Shown here in pieces: positions 39,672 to 48,168 of a stretch of DNA of 64,000 bases. Below the pieces are notes generated by a model. That model had not been told where the DNA came from. It did not search any database and worked only from the letters and a program-made list of their open reading frames with translations. Source of the DNA: Geodermatophilus africanus. GTDB lineage: Bacteria; Actinomycetota; Actinomycetes; Mycobacteriales; Geodermatophilaceae. Position 1 is the first letter of the stretch; the number at the start of each line of letters is the position of its first letter. The DNA is taken from the NCBI RefSeq assembly GCF_900107105.1, contig NZ_FNOT01000004.1:434001-498000 (forward strand), written 5' to 3'. The position numbers were made by a program, and so were the translations under genes.

Positions 39672-40588
39672 CCGCCTTCCCCGTGCCGACCGTGCCCGCT
39701 CCGCCGGTCGGCGTCGTCGGGCTGGGCCAGCTGGGCGGGTCGTTGGCCGCCGCCCTCGTCGCGGCCGGCCGGGAGGTGACCGGGTGGGACGTCGACCCCG
39801 CCGCCCGGGACGCCGCCGCGGCGCGCGGGGTGCGGATCGCCCGCGAGCTGACCGGCGTGGTGGTCCTCGCCGTCCCGTTGCCGGCGATGGCCGGGGCGCT
39901 GGCGGGCCTCGGCGTCGACCCGGAGGCCACCGTCACCGACCTCGGGTCGGTCAAGGCACCGGTGCTCGCCGAGCTCGGGCCGATGCTGGGCGGGCGCTAC
40001 GTCGGCGGGCACCCGATGTGCGGCACCGAGCGCTCCGGGCACGGGGCGACCGACCCCGGCCTGTTCGCCGGAGCCCGCTGGGCGCTGTGCGTGGAGCCCG
40101 GCACCGACCTGGCGCGCTGGCTGCGGGTGGCCGAGGTGGCGCTGGCCGTCGGCGCCGAGGTGGTGCCGGCGACCGCGGCCGAGCACGACGACGCCGTCGC
40201 GGCCGTCAGCCACGTGCCGCATCTGCTCGCCGCGGCCCTGGCCGCCGCCGCCGGTGAGGCCGGCCCGCTGGCGCTCGCGCTGGCCGCCGGCAGCTTCCGC
40301 GACGGCACCCGGGTGATCGGCAGCGACCCGGGCTTCGTCACCGCGATGGTGCAGGGCAACGCCGGTCCGACGGCGGCCGCGCTGGCCCGGGTGCTGGCGC
40401 AGCTGGCGCGGCCGTGGCCGGAGCTGGTGGCGGCCGGGCACGCCGTCCGCGCGGGGAGCCCGGCGGGACGGCGTCCGGTGCGGGTGCCCCTGGAGCGGGC
40501 CGCGCTCCTGTCGCTGGGCCGGGCCGGCGGAGCGGTGACCCGGCGGCTGGCGGCGTTCGTCGAGGGCTACGTGCCGGCTGTCGACTGA
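39668..40588 (+). CDS. tyrA: Prephenate dehydrogenase
   Basis: 306 residues. NAD(P)-binding VVGLGQLGGSLAAALVAAG, VVLAVPLPAM, DLGSVKAP, the GGHPMCGTERSG substrate region and the helical dimerisation domain with AVSHVPHLLAAALA. It oxidatively decarboxylates prephenate to 4-hydroxyphenylpyruvate in tyrosine synthesis. No ACT domain is attached. GTG 39668 overlaps the thioesterase stop. A hairpin follows the stop, with the DUF2630 gene behind. Confidence 0.92.
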   Translation: MTAFPVPTVPAPPVGVVGLGQLGGSLAAALVAAGREVTGWDVDPAARDAAAARGVRIARELTGVVVLAVPLPAMAGALAGLGVDPEATVTDLGSVKAPVLAELGPMLGGRYVGGHPMCGTERSGHGATDPGLFAGARWALCVEPGTDLARWLRVAEVALAVGAEVVPATAAEHDDAVAAVSHVPHLLAAALAAAAGEAGPLALALAAGSFRDGTRVIGSDPGFVTAMVQGNAGPTAAALARVLAQLARPWPELVAAGHAVRAGSPAGRRPVRVPLERAALLSLGRAGGAVTRRLAAFVEGYVPAVD

Positions 40589-40605
40589 CGCCGGCTGACC
40601 GTTTC

Positions 40606-40623
40606 GCCCGCCCCCCGGCGGGC
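40606..40623 (+). terminator. Hairpin after tyrA
   Basis: GCCCGCC-CCCC-GGCGGGC, 7-bp stem, 17 bp past the tyrA stop and just before the SD of the DUF2630 gene. It may only attenuate. Confidence 0.45.
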
Positions 40624-40634
40624 AGGGAGCGTCC

Positions 40635-40868
40635 ATGGACGACAGCGAGATCCGCGGCCGCATCGAGGCGCTGGTCGAGGAGGAGCACCGACTGCGGAAC
40701 AGCGGCGAGCACACCGCCGAACAGCGCGCCCGGCTGCAGCAGATCGAGGAGGACCGCGACCAGCTCTGGGACCTGCTGCGCCAGCGGGACGCCAAGCGCC
40801 AGTACGGCGAGGACCCCGACGAGGCCGAGCCGCGGTCCGAGCAGCAGGTCGAGGGCTACCTGCAGTAA
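40635..40868 (+). CDS. DUF2630 family small protein
   Basis: 77-residue helical, highly charged protein: [55 protein letters not shown] and EGYLQ. This is the pattern of the actinobacterial DUF2630 family; its function is unknown. ATG 40635 with a GGGCAGGGAG ribosome-binding region. Directly followed by repeat copy C. Confidence 0.9.
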   Translation: MDDSEIRGRIEALVEEEHRLRNSGEHTAEQRARLQQIEEDRDQLWDLLRQRDAKRQYGEDPDEAEPRSEQQVEGYLQ

Positions 40869-40936
40869 GAGGACCCCCTCGCCCCCCACCGCCCGCAGGC
40901 TCGCGGCGGGCCCCTGCGAGGGGCCGGGACGGGGCC
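40869..40936 (+). repeat. Dispersed 3'-end repeat, copy C
   Basis: GAGGACCCCCTCG, CCGCCCGCAGGCTCGCGG, a GGGCCCCTGCGAGGGGCC inner hairpin and right arm GGACGGGGCC. Starts 1 bp after the DUF2630 stop. Confidence 0.75.
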
Positions 40937-40938
40937 GA

Positions 40939-40958
40939 ACACTTAGACGTCGAAGTGT
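40939..40958. promoter_or_regulatory. 20-bp inverted repeat upstream of the glycan island (site 1)
   Basis: ACACTT, AGACGTCG, AAGTGT: 6-bp arms around an 8-bp centre that itself contains GACGTC. It lies 71 bp upstream of the UDP-glucuronate decarboxylase ATG. A site of the same length with nearly the same arms lies at 51745-51764, upstream of the seven-gene glycosyltransferase operon. Possible shared operator. Confidence 0.5.
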
Positions 40959-41029
40959 GCGCTGGTGATCTCCGGGTAGGAGCCGCCGCGGCGCGCGTGG
41001 TCGCGCGTCCGGGTGCGGAGGGAGCAGGC

Positions 41030-42007
41030 ATGGTGCGCGCGGCACGGACGATCCGGCGGGCGGTGGTGACCGGGGGCGCGGGTTTCCTCGGCTCCCACCT
41101 CTGCGAGCAGCTGCTCGACCGGGGCGTCGAGGTGGTCTGCCTCGACAACTTCCTCACCGGCTCCCCGCAGAACGTCGTCCACCTGATGGAGCACCCCGGC
41201 TTCCGGCTGGTCCGCTGCGACGTCACCGACTTCGTGCACGTGCCCGGCGAGGTCGACCTGGTGCTGCACTTCGCCTCGCCGGCCAGCCCGCTGGACTACC
41301 TGCGGATGCCGATCGAGACGCTCAAGGTCGGCAGCCTGGGCACGCTGCACACCCTGGGGCTGGCCCATGAGAAGGGCGCCCGGTACGTGCTCGCCTCCAC
41401 CTCGGAGGTCTACGGCGACCCGCTGGTGCACCCCCAGGACGAGGAGTACTGGGGGAACGTCAACCCGGTGGGCCCGCGCGGCGTGTACGACGAGGCGAAG
41501 CGCTTCAGCGAGGCCATGACGACGGCCTACCGGACGTCGAAGGGCACCGACACCGGCATCGTCCGGATCTTCAACACCTACGGGCCCCGCATGCGCCCGG
41601 ACGACGGCCGCGCCATCCCGGCCTTCGTCGGGCAGGCGCTCTCCGGCCGGCCGCTGACCGTCGCCGGCGACGGCTCGCAGACCCGGTCGATCTGCTACGT
41701 CGACGACACCGTGCGCGGCATCCTGGCGATGGCGTTCTCGCACCACACCGGGCCGGTCAACATCGGCAACCCCGACGAGCTGTCGATGCTGCGGCTGGCC
41801 GAGTGGATCGTCGAGCTGACCGGCTCGTCGTCGGAGATCACCTTTGTCGACCTCCCGGTGGACGACCCGAAGGTCCGGCGTCCCGACACCACGCGCGCCG
41901 AGCAGCTGCTGGGCTGGCGGCCGACGGTGCCCTCGGAGGAGGGGCTGCGGCACACCGTGGCGTGGTTCGCCGAGCAGTTGCAGGCGGCCGACGTCCGCGC
42001 CGGGTGA
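41030..42007 (+). CDS. UDP-glucuronate decarboxylase-like SDR
   Basis: 325-residue extended short-chain dehydrogenase: [18 protein letters not shown] (NAD binding), [20 protein letters not shown] (characteristic of UDP-xylose synthase), [14 protein letters not shown] with catalytic Thr/Ser, [11 protein letters not shown] (YxxxK) and [16 protein letters not shown]. It should make UDP-xylose from UDP-glucuronate, or a close relative. ATG 41030 has GGAGGGAG before it. It is the first plus-strand gene of the glycan island; its role is probably to supply a nucleotide sugar for the glycosyltransferases opposite. Confidence 0.9.
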   Translation: MVRAARTIRRAVVTGGAGFLGSHLCEQLLDRGVEVVCLDNFLTGSPQNVVHLMEHPGFRLVRCDVTDFVHVPGEVDLVLHFASPASPLDYLRMPIETLKVGSLGTLHTLGLAHEKGARYVLASTSEVYGDPLVHPQDEEYWGNVNPVGPRGVYDEAKRFSEAMTTAYRTSKGTDTGIVRIFNTYGPRMRPDDGRAIPAFVGQALSGRPLTVAGDGSQTRSICYVDDTVRGILAMAFSHHTGPVNIGNPDELSMLRLAEWIVELTGSSSEITFVDLPVDDPKVRRPDTTRAEQLLGWRPTVPSEEGLRHTVAWFAEQLQAADVRAG

Positions 42008-42097
42008 GCCACGGCCGGTCAGCGATCGCCTCTACGGTGTAAGGGGCGGTCGCGGGGTCGCCGGAGACCCTGACCACTTCGACGGGGGAGCTGCACC

Positions 42098-43741
42098 ATG
42101 GGGCGCCACGCCGACACCTCAGCCGGGCGCCGGTCGCTCCAGCTGACGCCGCAGGTCCTCATCGCCCTGGCGGTGGCCGCGGTGGTGCTGCTGGCCGGCG
42201 GCATCACGTGGTGGGCCGTCGGTGCCGGGAGCGGCGACTGCGACCGCACCGCGGTGGTGCGCGTCGCCGTCGCCCCCGAGCTGGCCCCCGTCGCCGAGCA
42301 GGTGCTCACCGACGCGGAGGGCCTGCGCCCCGAGGACTGCGCCTCCGCCCGGGTCACCGCCCAGGAGCCGGTCCAGACCGTCGGCGACCTCGGGGCGCTG
42401 GACGCCGGGGACCTGCCGCACCTGTGGGTGCCCGACTCCTCGCTGTGGACCGCCCGCGCCCAGGACTCCGCCCTGGAGGCCGTCGGGTCGGTCGCCGCCT
42501 CCCCCGTCGTGCTGGCCACCAGCCAGGCCGCCGTCGACGCGCTGGGCTGGGCCGACGGGGCACCGGGCTGGGCCGCGGCGCTGGCCGGCGAGCAGGGCAT
42601 CGCCGTCCCCGACCTGGCGACCAGCGCCGAGGCCCTGACCGCGTTGAGCGCGGTCCGGACCGCGCTGGGGGGTGGCGAGGAGGCCGACAACGCCGTGGTG
42701 CAGACGGTGCTGGCCGCCGGGCGCGGCCCGGCGGTCTCGCCGGCCGACGCGCTGCGGGACGGGAGCGAGGGCTCGCCCGACGCACCGCTGGTCCCGGTGA
42801 GCGAGCAGGAGGTGTGGGCGGCCAACGCCGACGCCGAGGACGTGCAGCTGGTCGCCGTCTACCCGGCGGAGGGCTCGCCGGTGCTGGACTACCCCCTGGT
42901 CCGGGTCGGCACCGCCTCGGCTCCGGAGGCCGCCGCGGTCGACGCCGCCGTGCGGGCGCTGACCTCGGACGCGGCGCGCACCGCCGCCCTGGAGGCGGGC
43001 TTCCGCGACACCGAGGGCACCGCACCGGCCGGCGCCGGGGCCGCCGGCATCCAGGAGGCCGCCCCACAGGCGCTGCAGCTCGACCCCGCCGAGGTGCAGG
43101 CACTGCTCGCCCAGCTGTCGGAGCTGGCCGCGCCGTCCCGGATCCTCACCGTCTTCGACATCTCGACCTCCATGGAGGCCCCGGCCGGCGACGGCACCCG
43201 CGCCACGCTCGCCCGCGACGCGGCCAAGAGCACGCTCACCCTGGTGCCGGGGAACTTCGCGCTGGGTCTGTGGTTCTTCGCCGCCGAGCTGGAGGGCGAC
43301 CGCGACTGGACCGAGGCGGTGCCCACGCGGGCGCTCGAGGCGGAGGTCGGGGGCACCCTCCAGCGCGACCTGCTCGACGAGGAGCTCGACACCATCCCGG
43401 ACCGGCTGAGCCCCGGCGGCACCGGGCTGTACGACACCACGCTGGACGCGGTCCGGGCCGCGCGCGGCGACTTCGACCCGACTGCCGTCAACAGCGTGCT
43501 GGTCGTCACCGACGGGACGAACGAGGACTCCCGGGGCGTCGACCTCGACGAGCTGCTGGAGACGCTGCGCAGCGAGGCCGACCCGGAGCGGCCGATCAAG
43601 GTCATCGGGGTGGCCCTCGGACCGGACGCCGACCTGGGCGCGCTCGAGCAGATCGCCGACGCGACCGGCGGCGCGGCCTACTCCGCGGTCGACCCGACCG
43701 ACCTGCAGACCGTGCTGTTCGACGCGCTGCGCCAGCGCTGA
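42098..43741 (+). CDS. Membrane-anchored solute-binding-like/VWA protein
   Basis: 547 residues. One N-terminal transmembrane helix (VLIALAVAAVVLLAGGITWW), then an extracellular type 2 periplasmic-binding-protein-like domain (~45-300: VRVAVAPELAPVAEQVL, LPHLWVPDSSLWT) and a VWA domain (~345-547) with MIDAS DISTS (Asp354, Ser356, Ser358), a later GGTGLYDTT loop and VVTDGTNED. VWA domains bind divalent metal and protein ligands. The combination is common in actinobacteria but the role is unknown; beside a glycan cluster it may serve in cell-envelope assembly or adhesion. SD GGGGGAG precedes the ATG; a TACGGT box lies at 42033-42038. Confidence 0.88.
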   Translation: MGRHADTSAGRRSLQLTPQVLIALAVAAVVLLAGGITWWAVGAGSGDCDRTAVVRVAVAPELAPVAEQVLTDAEGLRPEDCASARVTAQEPVQTVGDLGALDAGDLPHLWVPDSSLWTARAQDSALEAVGSVAASPVVLATSQAAVDALGWADGAPGWAAALAGEQGIAVPDLATSAEALTALSAVRTALGGGEEADNAVVQTVLAAGRGPAVSPADALRDGSEGSPDAPLVPVSEQEVWAANADAEDVQLVAVYPAEGSPVLDYPLVRVGTASAPEAAAVDAAVRALTSDAARTAALEAGFRDTEGTAPAGAGAAGIQEAAPQALQLDPAEVQALLAQLSELAAPSRILTVFDISTSMEAPAGDGTRATLARDAAKSTLTLVPGNFALGLWFFAAELEGDRDWTEAVPTRALEAEVGGTLQRDLLDEELDTIPDRLSPGGTGLYDTTLDAVRAARGDFDPTAVNSVLVVTDGTNEDSRGVDLDELLETLRSEADPERPIKVIGVALGPDADLGALEQIADATGGAAYSAVDPTDLQTVLFDALRQR

Positions 43742-43808
43742 CACCGCGGTCCCCCGGGCCGCACCTCGGCCGGGTGCCACTCGTCCGGCGCCGCTGACCC
43801 ACTCCCGC

Positions 43809-43866
43809 GGCCCCCCTCAGGGCCCCGCACCGAGCCTGCGAGTCGTGGCGAGGAGGGGGTCCTCTC
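43809..43866 (-). repeat. Dispersed 3'-end repeat, copy D
   Basis: Minus-strand GAGGACCCCCTCCTCG, ACTCGCAGGCTCGGTGCG and a GGGGCC-containing right side. Starts immediately after the stop of the GT9 gene and sits between convergent VWA and GT9 genes. Confidence 0.75.
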
Positions 43867-44946
43867 TCAGGTCCGAGCGAGCAGGTCGGCGAGCGCCGCG
43901 GTGACCTCCTCGGCGGTGATCTCCCCCAGCGCCGGGTCGAGCTCGGTGCCCCACGGGTCGCCGGTGCCATCGCCGTGCCAGAGGACGACGTGTAGTGCCC
44001 CCTGCCCCCCGGCCCTGACCGGCGGCCCCCACAGCGCGGGCGACACCGGCCCGAACAGCACCACCGAGGGACGGCGGTAGGCCGTCGCCAGGTGCGCCAT
44101 GCCCGTGTCGCCGCTGACCACGACCCGCGCACCGGCGACCACAGCGGCCAGCTCGAGGGTCGTCGTCCGCCCGGCGAGCACGGCGTGCTCCCCCAGCCCG
44201 GCGCCCTCGGCCACCGTCCGGGCGAGCGGCACCTCGGCCGGGCCGCCGGTGACCCGCACGTCGAGCCCCGCGGCGGCCAGGTGCCGGGCGACGGTGGCGA
44301 ACCGCTCGGCCGGCCAGCGCCGGCCCGGGAACGCCGCCCCCGGGTGGACGAGCGCGACGCCCGCCGGCGCCGGGGAGGGCACCGAGGGGACGGCGAGGTC
44401 GAGCGCGTCGGGGTCGGCGTCCACCCCCAGCCCCTCCGACACGAGCCGGCACCAGCGCCGCACCTCGTGCTCGTCGGGGTACCAGGTCGGCCCGGGATAA
44501 CCCGGGCTGTCGAAGGTCAGCAGCCGCCGCGGCCCCAGGCCGGCGACCACGACGTGCGAGGCCGGGCCCTTGCCGTGCAGGTCGACGGCGAGCTCCGGCG
44601 GCGGGCCGGACCAGTCCAGCTGCTCGAGCTCGCGGGCGGGCAGCACCTCGTCGACCGCGTCGACCAGCGAGGCGAGCGGCTCGAGCGCCGCCGTCGTGGC
44701 CAGCACCAGCCGGTGGCCGGGCACCGCGGCGCGCACCGCCCGGATGGCCGGCACGCCGGTGAGCAGGTCGCCCAGCCCCAGCGGCCGCAGAACGACGGCG
44801 ACAGGCCGGCCCGCAGCGGGCCTGGAACGGCCCTGCTGCAGGGGCCCGCGCCGAGCCTCTACGGCCGCGTCCGGAGGCTCGCCCCGAGTCTGCGAGGGGT
44901 GAGGGGGACGTGGTCCTTCCAGGGGGGCAGCAGGGTCCTTTCTCAC
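43867..44946 (-). CDS. Glycosyltransferase family 9 (heptosyltransferase-like)
   Basis: 359 residues. The GT9 core begins VAVVLRPLGLGDLLTGVPAI at about residue 49 and has DLHGKGPASH, HPGAAFPGRRWP (nucleotide-sugar binding), VTGGPAEVPLA, LAGRTTTLELAAVV and VSGDTGMAHLATA. Family 9 enzymes transfer heptose from ADP-heptose. The only in-frame start is GTG 44946, whose GTGA overlaps the hldE stop; from there the first ~48 codons are low-complexity and run through dispersed repeat copy E. No ATG, GTG or TTG occurs between the repeat and the domain. Last gene of the seven-gene chain. Confidence 0.85.
   Translation of the reverse strand: MRKDPAAPLEGPRPPHPSQTRGEPPDAAVEARRGPLQQGRSRPAAGRPVAVVLRPLGLGDLLTGVPAIRAVRAAVPGHRLVLATTAALEPLASLVDAVDEVLPARELEQLDWSGPPPELAVDLHGKGPASHVVVAGLGPRRLLTFDSPGYPGPTWYPDEHEVRRWCRLVSEGLGVDADPDALDLAVPSVPSPAPAGVALVHPGAAFPGRRWPAERFATVARHLAAAGLDVRVTGGPAEVPLARTVAEGAGLGEHAVLAGRTTTLELAAVVAGARVVVSGDTGMAHLATAYRRPSVVLFGPVSPALWGPPVRAGGQGALHVVLWHGDGTGDPWGTELDPALGEITAEEVTAALADLLART
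44838..44920 (-). repeat. Dispersed 3'-end repeat, copy E (inside the GT9 coding frame)
   Basis: Minus-strand AAGGACCACGTCCCCCTCAC, CTCGCAGACTCGGGGC, then a second GAGGCTCGGCGCGGGCCC. It begins 22 bp after the hldE stop, as the other copies do after their genes, but here it lies within the 5' end of the overlapping GT9 frame and appears to be translated. Confidence 0.65.
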
Positions 44947-46307
44947 ACTCGCGAGCGCTCGACCAGGGCCGTCGTGGAGTGCCCGTCGAGGTAGGGCAGC
45001 ACGACCGCCTGGCCGCCCCAGCGCCGCAGCACCGCGGCCTCGGGCAGGTCGGCGCCGGCGTAGTCCCCGCCCTTGGCCCACACGTCCGGGCGCAGCCGGC
45101 CGATCACCTCGGCCGGGGTGTCCTCGTCGAACACGACGACCGCGTCGACGAACTCCAGCGCCTCCAGCACGCGGGCCCGGTCGGTGGCGGTCACGAGCGG
45201 CCGCGAGGGGCCCTTGAGCCGGCGCACCGAGTCGTCGGAGTTGATGCACACCACCAGGCAGTCGCCCAGCCCGCGGGCGGCCCGCAGCGTCGCGACGTGG
45301 CCGGGGTGCAGCAGGTCGAAGCAGCCGCCGGTGGCGACCACCGTCCCGCCCGCCGCGCGGACCCGGGCGATCACCCCCTCCGCCCCGGGCTCGGCGACCA
45401 CGTCCGGCTCGACCGCGTCCCACGCCGAGGCACCCCCCCGGGCGACGAAGGCGCCGGCGGACGCGACCGCGGCCGCCACCGCCTCGCCGGTCACCGCGCC
45501 GTCGGCCAGCGCGAGCGCCGCGGCGGCCGCGAACGAGTCGCCGGCGCCGCACGGGTCGCCGCCGGTCACCGGCGTCGCGGGCACGACCATCGGCGCGCCC
45601 TCGCCGTAGGAGAGCAGCGCTCCGCGGGCGCCCAGGGTCACCGCGACCGCGCCGACGCCCCAGTGCCGGATCAACGCCTCCGCCCGCGCCCCGACCGCGG
45701 CCAGCCCGTCGCCCCCGGCGGCCATCCCGGCCAACGAGGCCACGCGGGCGGCCTCGGCACAGTTGGGCGTGACCAGCCGGGCATGGGGCACCGGGTCGGC
45801 GCCGCGCGGGTGCGGGTCCCAGACGATCGGCCCGCCGGCCCCGGTCAGCAGCGACCGGACGGCGGGGTCGGCCGTCGTCCCCCGGCCGTAGTCGGCGACC
45901 AGCACCGCCGCGGCGCCGCGGACGACGTCGGCCGCGGCCGCGGGCAGCGCGCCCAGCCCGGCCACCGGGGCGCCGCTGTCGATGCGGGCCACCGAGTGGT
46001 CGCCCACCCGCACGCGGCGCTTCACCGCCGTCCCGCCGGTCGCCGGGATCTCGACCAGCCGCACCCGGCCGGCCAGCAGCGCCCGGAGCCGGTCGGCGTC
46101 GGCGTCGTCGGCCATGGGGGTGACCAGCACGACCTCCCGGCCGGTCGCCCGGGCCGCGATGACCGCCGCCAGAGCGGCACCGCCGGGCCGCTCGCGGGTC
46201 TCGACGTCCTCCACGACCGGCACGGGGGCGTCGGGGGTGAGCCGGGACGCCGTCCCGACCAGGTCGACGTCGAGCAGCGCGTCGCCGACGACGACGAGCG
46301 GCCTCAT
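44943..46307 (-). CDS. hldE: Bifunctional heptose 7-phosphate kinase/1-phosphate adenylyltransferase
   Basis: 454 residues. An N-terminal PfkB/ribokinase domain carries LVVVGDALLDVDL, ERPGGAALAAV and the catalytic GGDPCGAGDSF (GAGD at ~254-257). A C-terminal nucleotidyltransferase carries GGCFDLLHPGHVATL (HPGH ~334-337), NSDDSVRRLKGPSRP and DTPAEVIGRLRPDVWAKGGDY, exactly the HldE arrangement. It phosphorylates D-glycero-beta-D-manno-heptose 7-phosphate at C1 and, after GmhB, adds AMP to give ADP-heptose. ATGA overlap with gmhA and GTGA overlap with GT9. HldD, the C6 epimerase, is not in the window. Confidence 0.93.
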   Translation of the reverse strand: MRPLVVVGDALLDVDLVGTASRLTPDAPVPVVEDVETRERPGGAALAAVIAARATGREVVLVTPMADDADADRLRALLAGRVRLVEIPATGGTAVKRRVRVGDHSVARIDSGAPVAGLGALPAAAADVVRGAAAVLVADYGRGTTADPAVRSLLTGAGGPIVWDPHPRGADPVPHARLVTPNCAEAARVASLAGMAAGGDGLAAVGARAEALIRHWGVGAVAVTLGARGALLSYGEGAPMVVPATPVTGGDPCGAGDSFAAAAALALADGAVTGEAVAAAVASAGAFVARGGASAWDAVEPDVVAEPGAEGVIARVRAAGGTVVATGGCFDLLHPGHVATLRAARGLGDCLVVCINSDDSVRRLKGPSRPLVTATDRARVLEALEFVDAVVVFDEDTPAEVIGRLRPDVWAKGGDYAGADLPEAAVLRRWGGQAVVLPYLDGHSTTALVERSRV

Positions 46308-46969
46308 CGGGCCATCCCGAGCCGGGTCTCGGGCACGCGCGCCGGCTCGACGAGCACGGCCGCGTCGAAGGCGGCGCAGACCAGGTGCAGCGCGACGAGG
46401 TGGCACTCCTGCACGGTCGCCGTCCACGGGGAGTCGATGCAGACCGCGTCGTCGGCGACGGCGGCGAGCGGGTTGGGCGCCGGGCCGGTCATCGCCAGCA
46501 CGGTGATGCCGCACTCGCGGGCCCGGCGGGCGGCGGCGACGGCGTTGGGGCTGCGGCCGGAGGTCGACAGCAGCACGAGCACGTCGCCGGCCCGCCCGTG
46601 CGCCTCGACCTGCCGGGCGAACAGCTCGTCGGCCGGGTAGTCGTTCGCGATGGCGGTGAGCGACGACGTCTCGGCGGTCAGGCAGATCGCGGAGAACGGC
46701 GGCCGGTCGGCCCGGTAGCGGCCCACCAGCTCGGCGGTCAGGTGCTGGGCCTGCGCGGCGCTGCCGCCGTTGCCCGCCGCGAGCAGCCGGCCGCGGTGCT
46801 CCCCGCACAGCACGTCGGCGAGCAGCCGCCCCCAGCGGTCCAGGGTGTCGAGCTGGCCGTCCAGCGACCGCAGCGCGGTGGTCAGCGAGGCGACGTGGTC
46901 GGCGCCGGTCAGGTGGGTGCAGGCGTCCGGCGAGACGACCTCGCCGGCGGAGTGGGGCGGAACACTCAT
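46304..46969 (-). CDS. gmhA: Sedoheptulose 7-phosphate isomerase (SIS domain)
   Basis: 221-residue SIS protein: LAAGNGGSAAQAQHLTAELVGRY (residues ~63-85), AND...ELFARQVEAHGRAGDVLVLLSTSGRSPN and CHLVALHLVC near the end. The GNGGSAA and the ExxH pattern match GmhA, which converts sedoheptulose 7-phosphate to D-glycero-D-manno-heptose 7-phosphate, the first step to ADP-heptose. Start ATG 46969 overlaps the upstream stop (ATGA). hldE follows directly. Confidence 0.92.
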   Translation of the reverse strand: MSVPPHSAGEVVSPDACTHLTGADHVASLTTALRSLDGQLDTLDRWGRLLADVLCGEHRGRLLAAGNGGSAAQAQHLTAELVGRYRADRPPFSAICLTAETSSLTAIANDYPADELFARQVEAHGRAGDVLVLLSTSGRSPNAVAAARRARECGITVLAMTGPAPNPLAAVADDAVCIDSPWTATVQECHLVALHLVCAAFDAAVLVEPARVPETRLGMAR

Positions 46970-48168
46970 CGGGCGACCTCCACGGGATCGCGGCTGGCCA
47001 GGACCTGCCGGTAGACGGTGTCGGTGTCGGCGACCACGCGGGCCCACCGGTAGCGGCTGCGGGCGCGCTGCACCCCGGCCGCGCCGTAGGCGGCGCGGCG
47101 GGCGTCGTCGGCCAGGAGGTCGGCGAGCACCGCGCCGAGCCGGGCCGGGTCCCGCGGCGGGACCAGGTCGCCGGTGACGCCGTCGGCCACGGAGTCCTGC
47201 AGCCCGCCGACCGCGGTGGCGACCACCGGACGGCCGCAGGCCATGGCCTCCAGCGGGGTGATGCCGAAGGGCTCGTACCAGGGCACGGCCAGCACGACGT
47301 CGGCCGAGCGGATCCACGCCGGGACGTCGGCGCGCGCCACCGCGCCGGTGAAGACCAGCCGGTCGGCGACGCCCAGGGAGGCGGCGACCGCGCGCAGCCG
47401 GCGCACCTCGGCGTCGTCGTCCAGCTGCGCGACCGGCGGGCCGCCGACGACGACCAGCTCGGCGTCGGGGACGGCGGCCAGCGCGCGGACGGCGTCCTCC
47501 TGCCCCTTGCGCTCGACCAGCCGGCCGAGGACCAGCAGCCGCCGGCGCTCGCCGCGGGGGGCGACCGCGCCGCGCGGGGTGAAAACGCTCGTGTCCACCC
47601 CGCACGGCACGACCGAGACCCGGTCGCTGTCCAGGCCCAGCCGGCGCAGCTCGAAGACCTCGTCGGAGCAGGTGGCGACGACGTGGGTGACCCTGCGGCA
47701 CAGCGACCGCTCCAGCTCGACCCGCTGCGGCGGCGAGGTGTCGGCGGCGCCCTGGTGACGGCGCTTGACCGAGCCGAGCGCGTGGAAGGTCTGCAGCACG
47801 GGGATCGGCCCGGCGGCGGCGACCGACGCCAGCCCGCTCATCCAGAAGTGCGCGTGCACCAGGTCCGGCGGCCGCTGCGCCCACTCGCGGCGCAGCTCGG
47901 AGGCGAACTCGGGCATGTGCCGCAGCAGGTCGTCCTTGGGCAGCACCCGGGCCGGCCCGGCGGTCACGTGCGCGACGTCGTAGCCGTCGGCGGTGGTCAC
48001 CCGGTCCGGCTGGTCGGGGTCCTCCCGCCGGGTGTGCACGGTCACCGCGTGCCCGCGGCGGGCCAGACCCGCGGCGAGCGCGGCGACGTGCACGTTCTGT
48101 CCGCCGGCGTCCACGCCGCCGATGGCGGCGAGCGGACTGGCGTGCTCGGACACCAGATCGACGTTCAC
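46966..48168 (-). CDS. Glycosyltransferase family 4
   Basis: 400-residue GT-B enzyme: VSEHASPLAAIGGVDAGGQN (sucrose-synthase/MshA-like acceptor region), DLVHAHFWMSGLAS, VVPCGVDTSVFTPRG, LLVLGRLVERKGQED and the nucleotide-sugar motif EPFGITPLEAMACG (E-x7-E). It probably transfers a sugar to the growing glycan from a nucleotide-sugar donor. GTG 48168 overlaps the previous stop and has GAGGAGGTGA as a very strong ribosome-binding site. Confidence 0.9.
   Translation of the reverse strand: MNVDLVSEHASPLAAIGGVDAGGQNVHVAALAAGLARRGHAVTVHTRREDPDQPDRVTTADGYDVAHVTAGPARVLPKDDLLRHMPEFASELRREWAQRPPDLVHAHFWMSGLASVAAAGPIPVLQTFHALGSVKRRHQGAADTSPPQRVELERSLCRRVTHVVATCSDEVFELRRLGLDSDRVSVVPCGVDTSVFTPRGAVAPRGERRRLLVLGRLVERKGQEDAVRALAAVPDAELVVVGGPPVAQLDDDAEVRRLRAVAASLGVADRLVFTGAVARADVPAWIRSADVVLAVPWYEPFGITPLEAMACGRPVVATAVGGLQDSVADGVTGDLVPPRDPARLGAVLADLLADDARRAAYGAAGVQRARSRYRWARVVADTDTVYRQVLASRDPVEVAR

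Noticed and set aside
41030-42007. HldD (ADP-heptose epimerase) as the missing pathway step
   Set aside because: The [20 protein letters not shown] segment is typical of UDP-glucuronate decarboxylase rather than HldD.
43867-45552. 561-codon frame as a long GT9
   Set aside because: The part upstream of 44946 lies over hldE in another frame and has no GT9 features.
46304-47884. 526-codon frame as a long gmhA
   Set aside because: The part upstream of ATG 46969 is a shadow of the GT4 gene; the SIS protein starts at the ATGA overlap.
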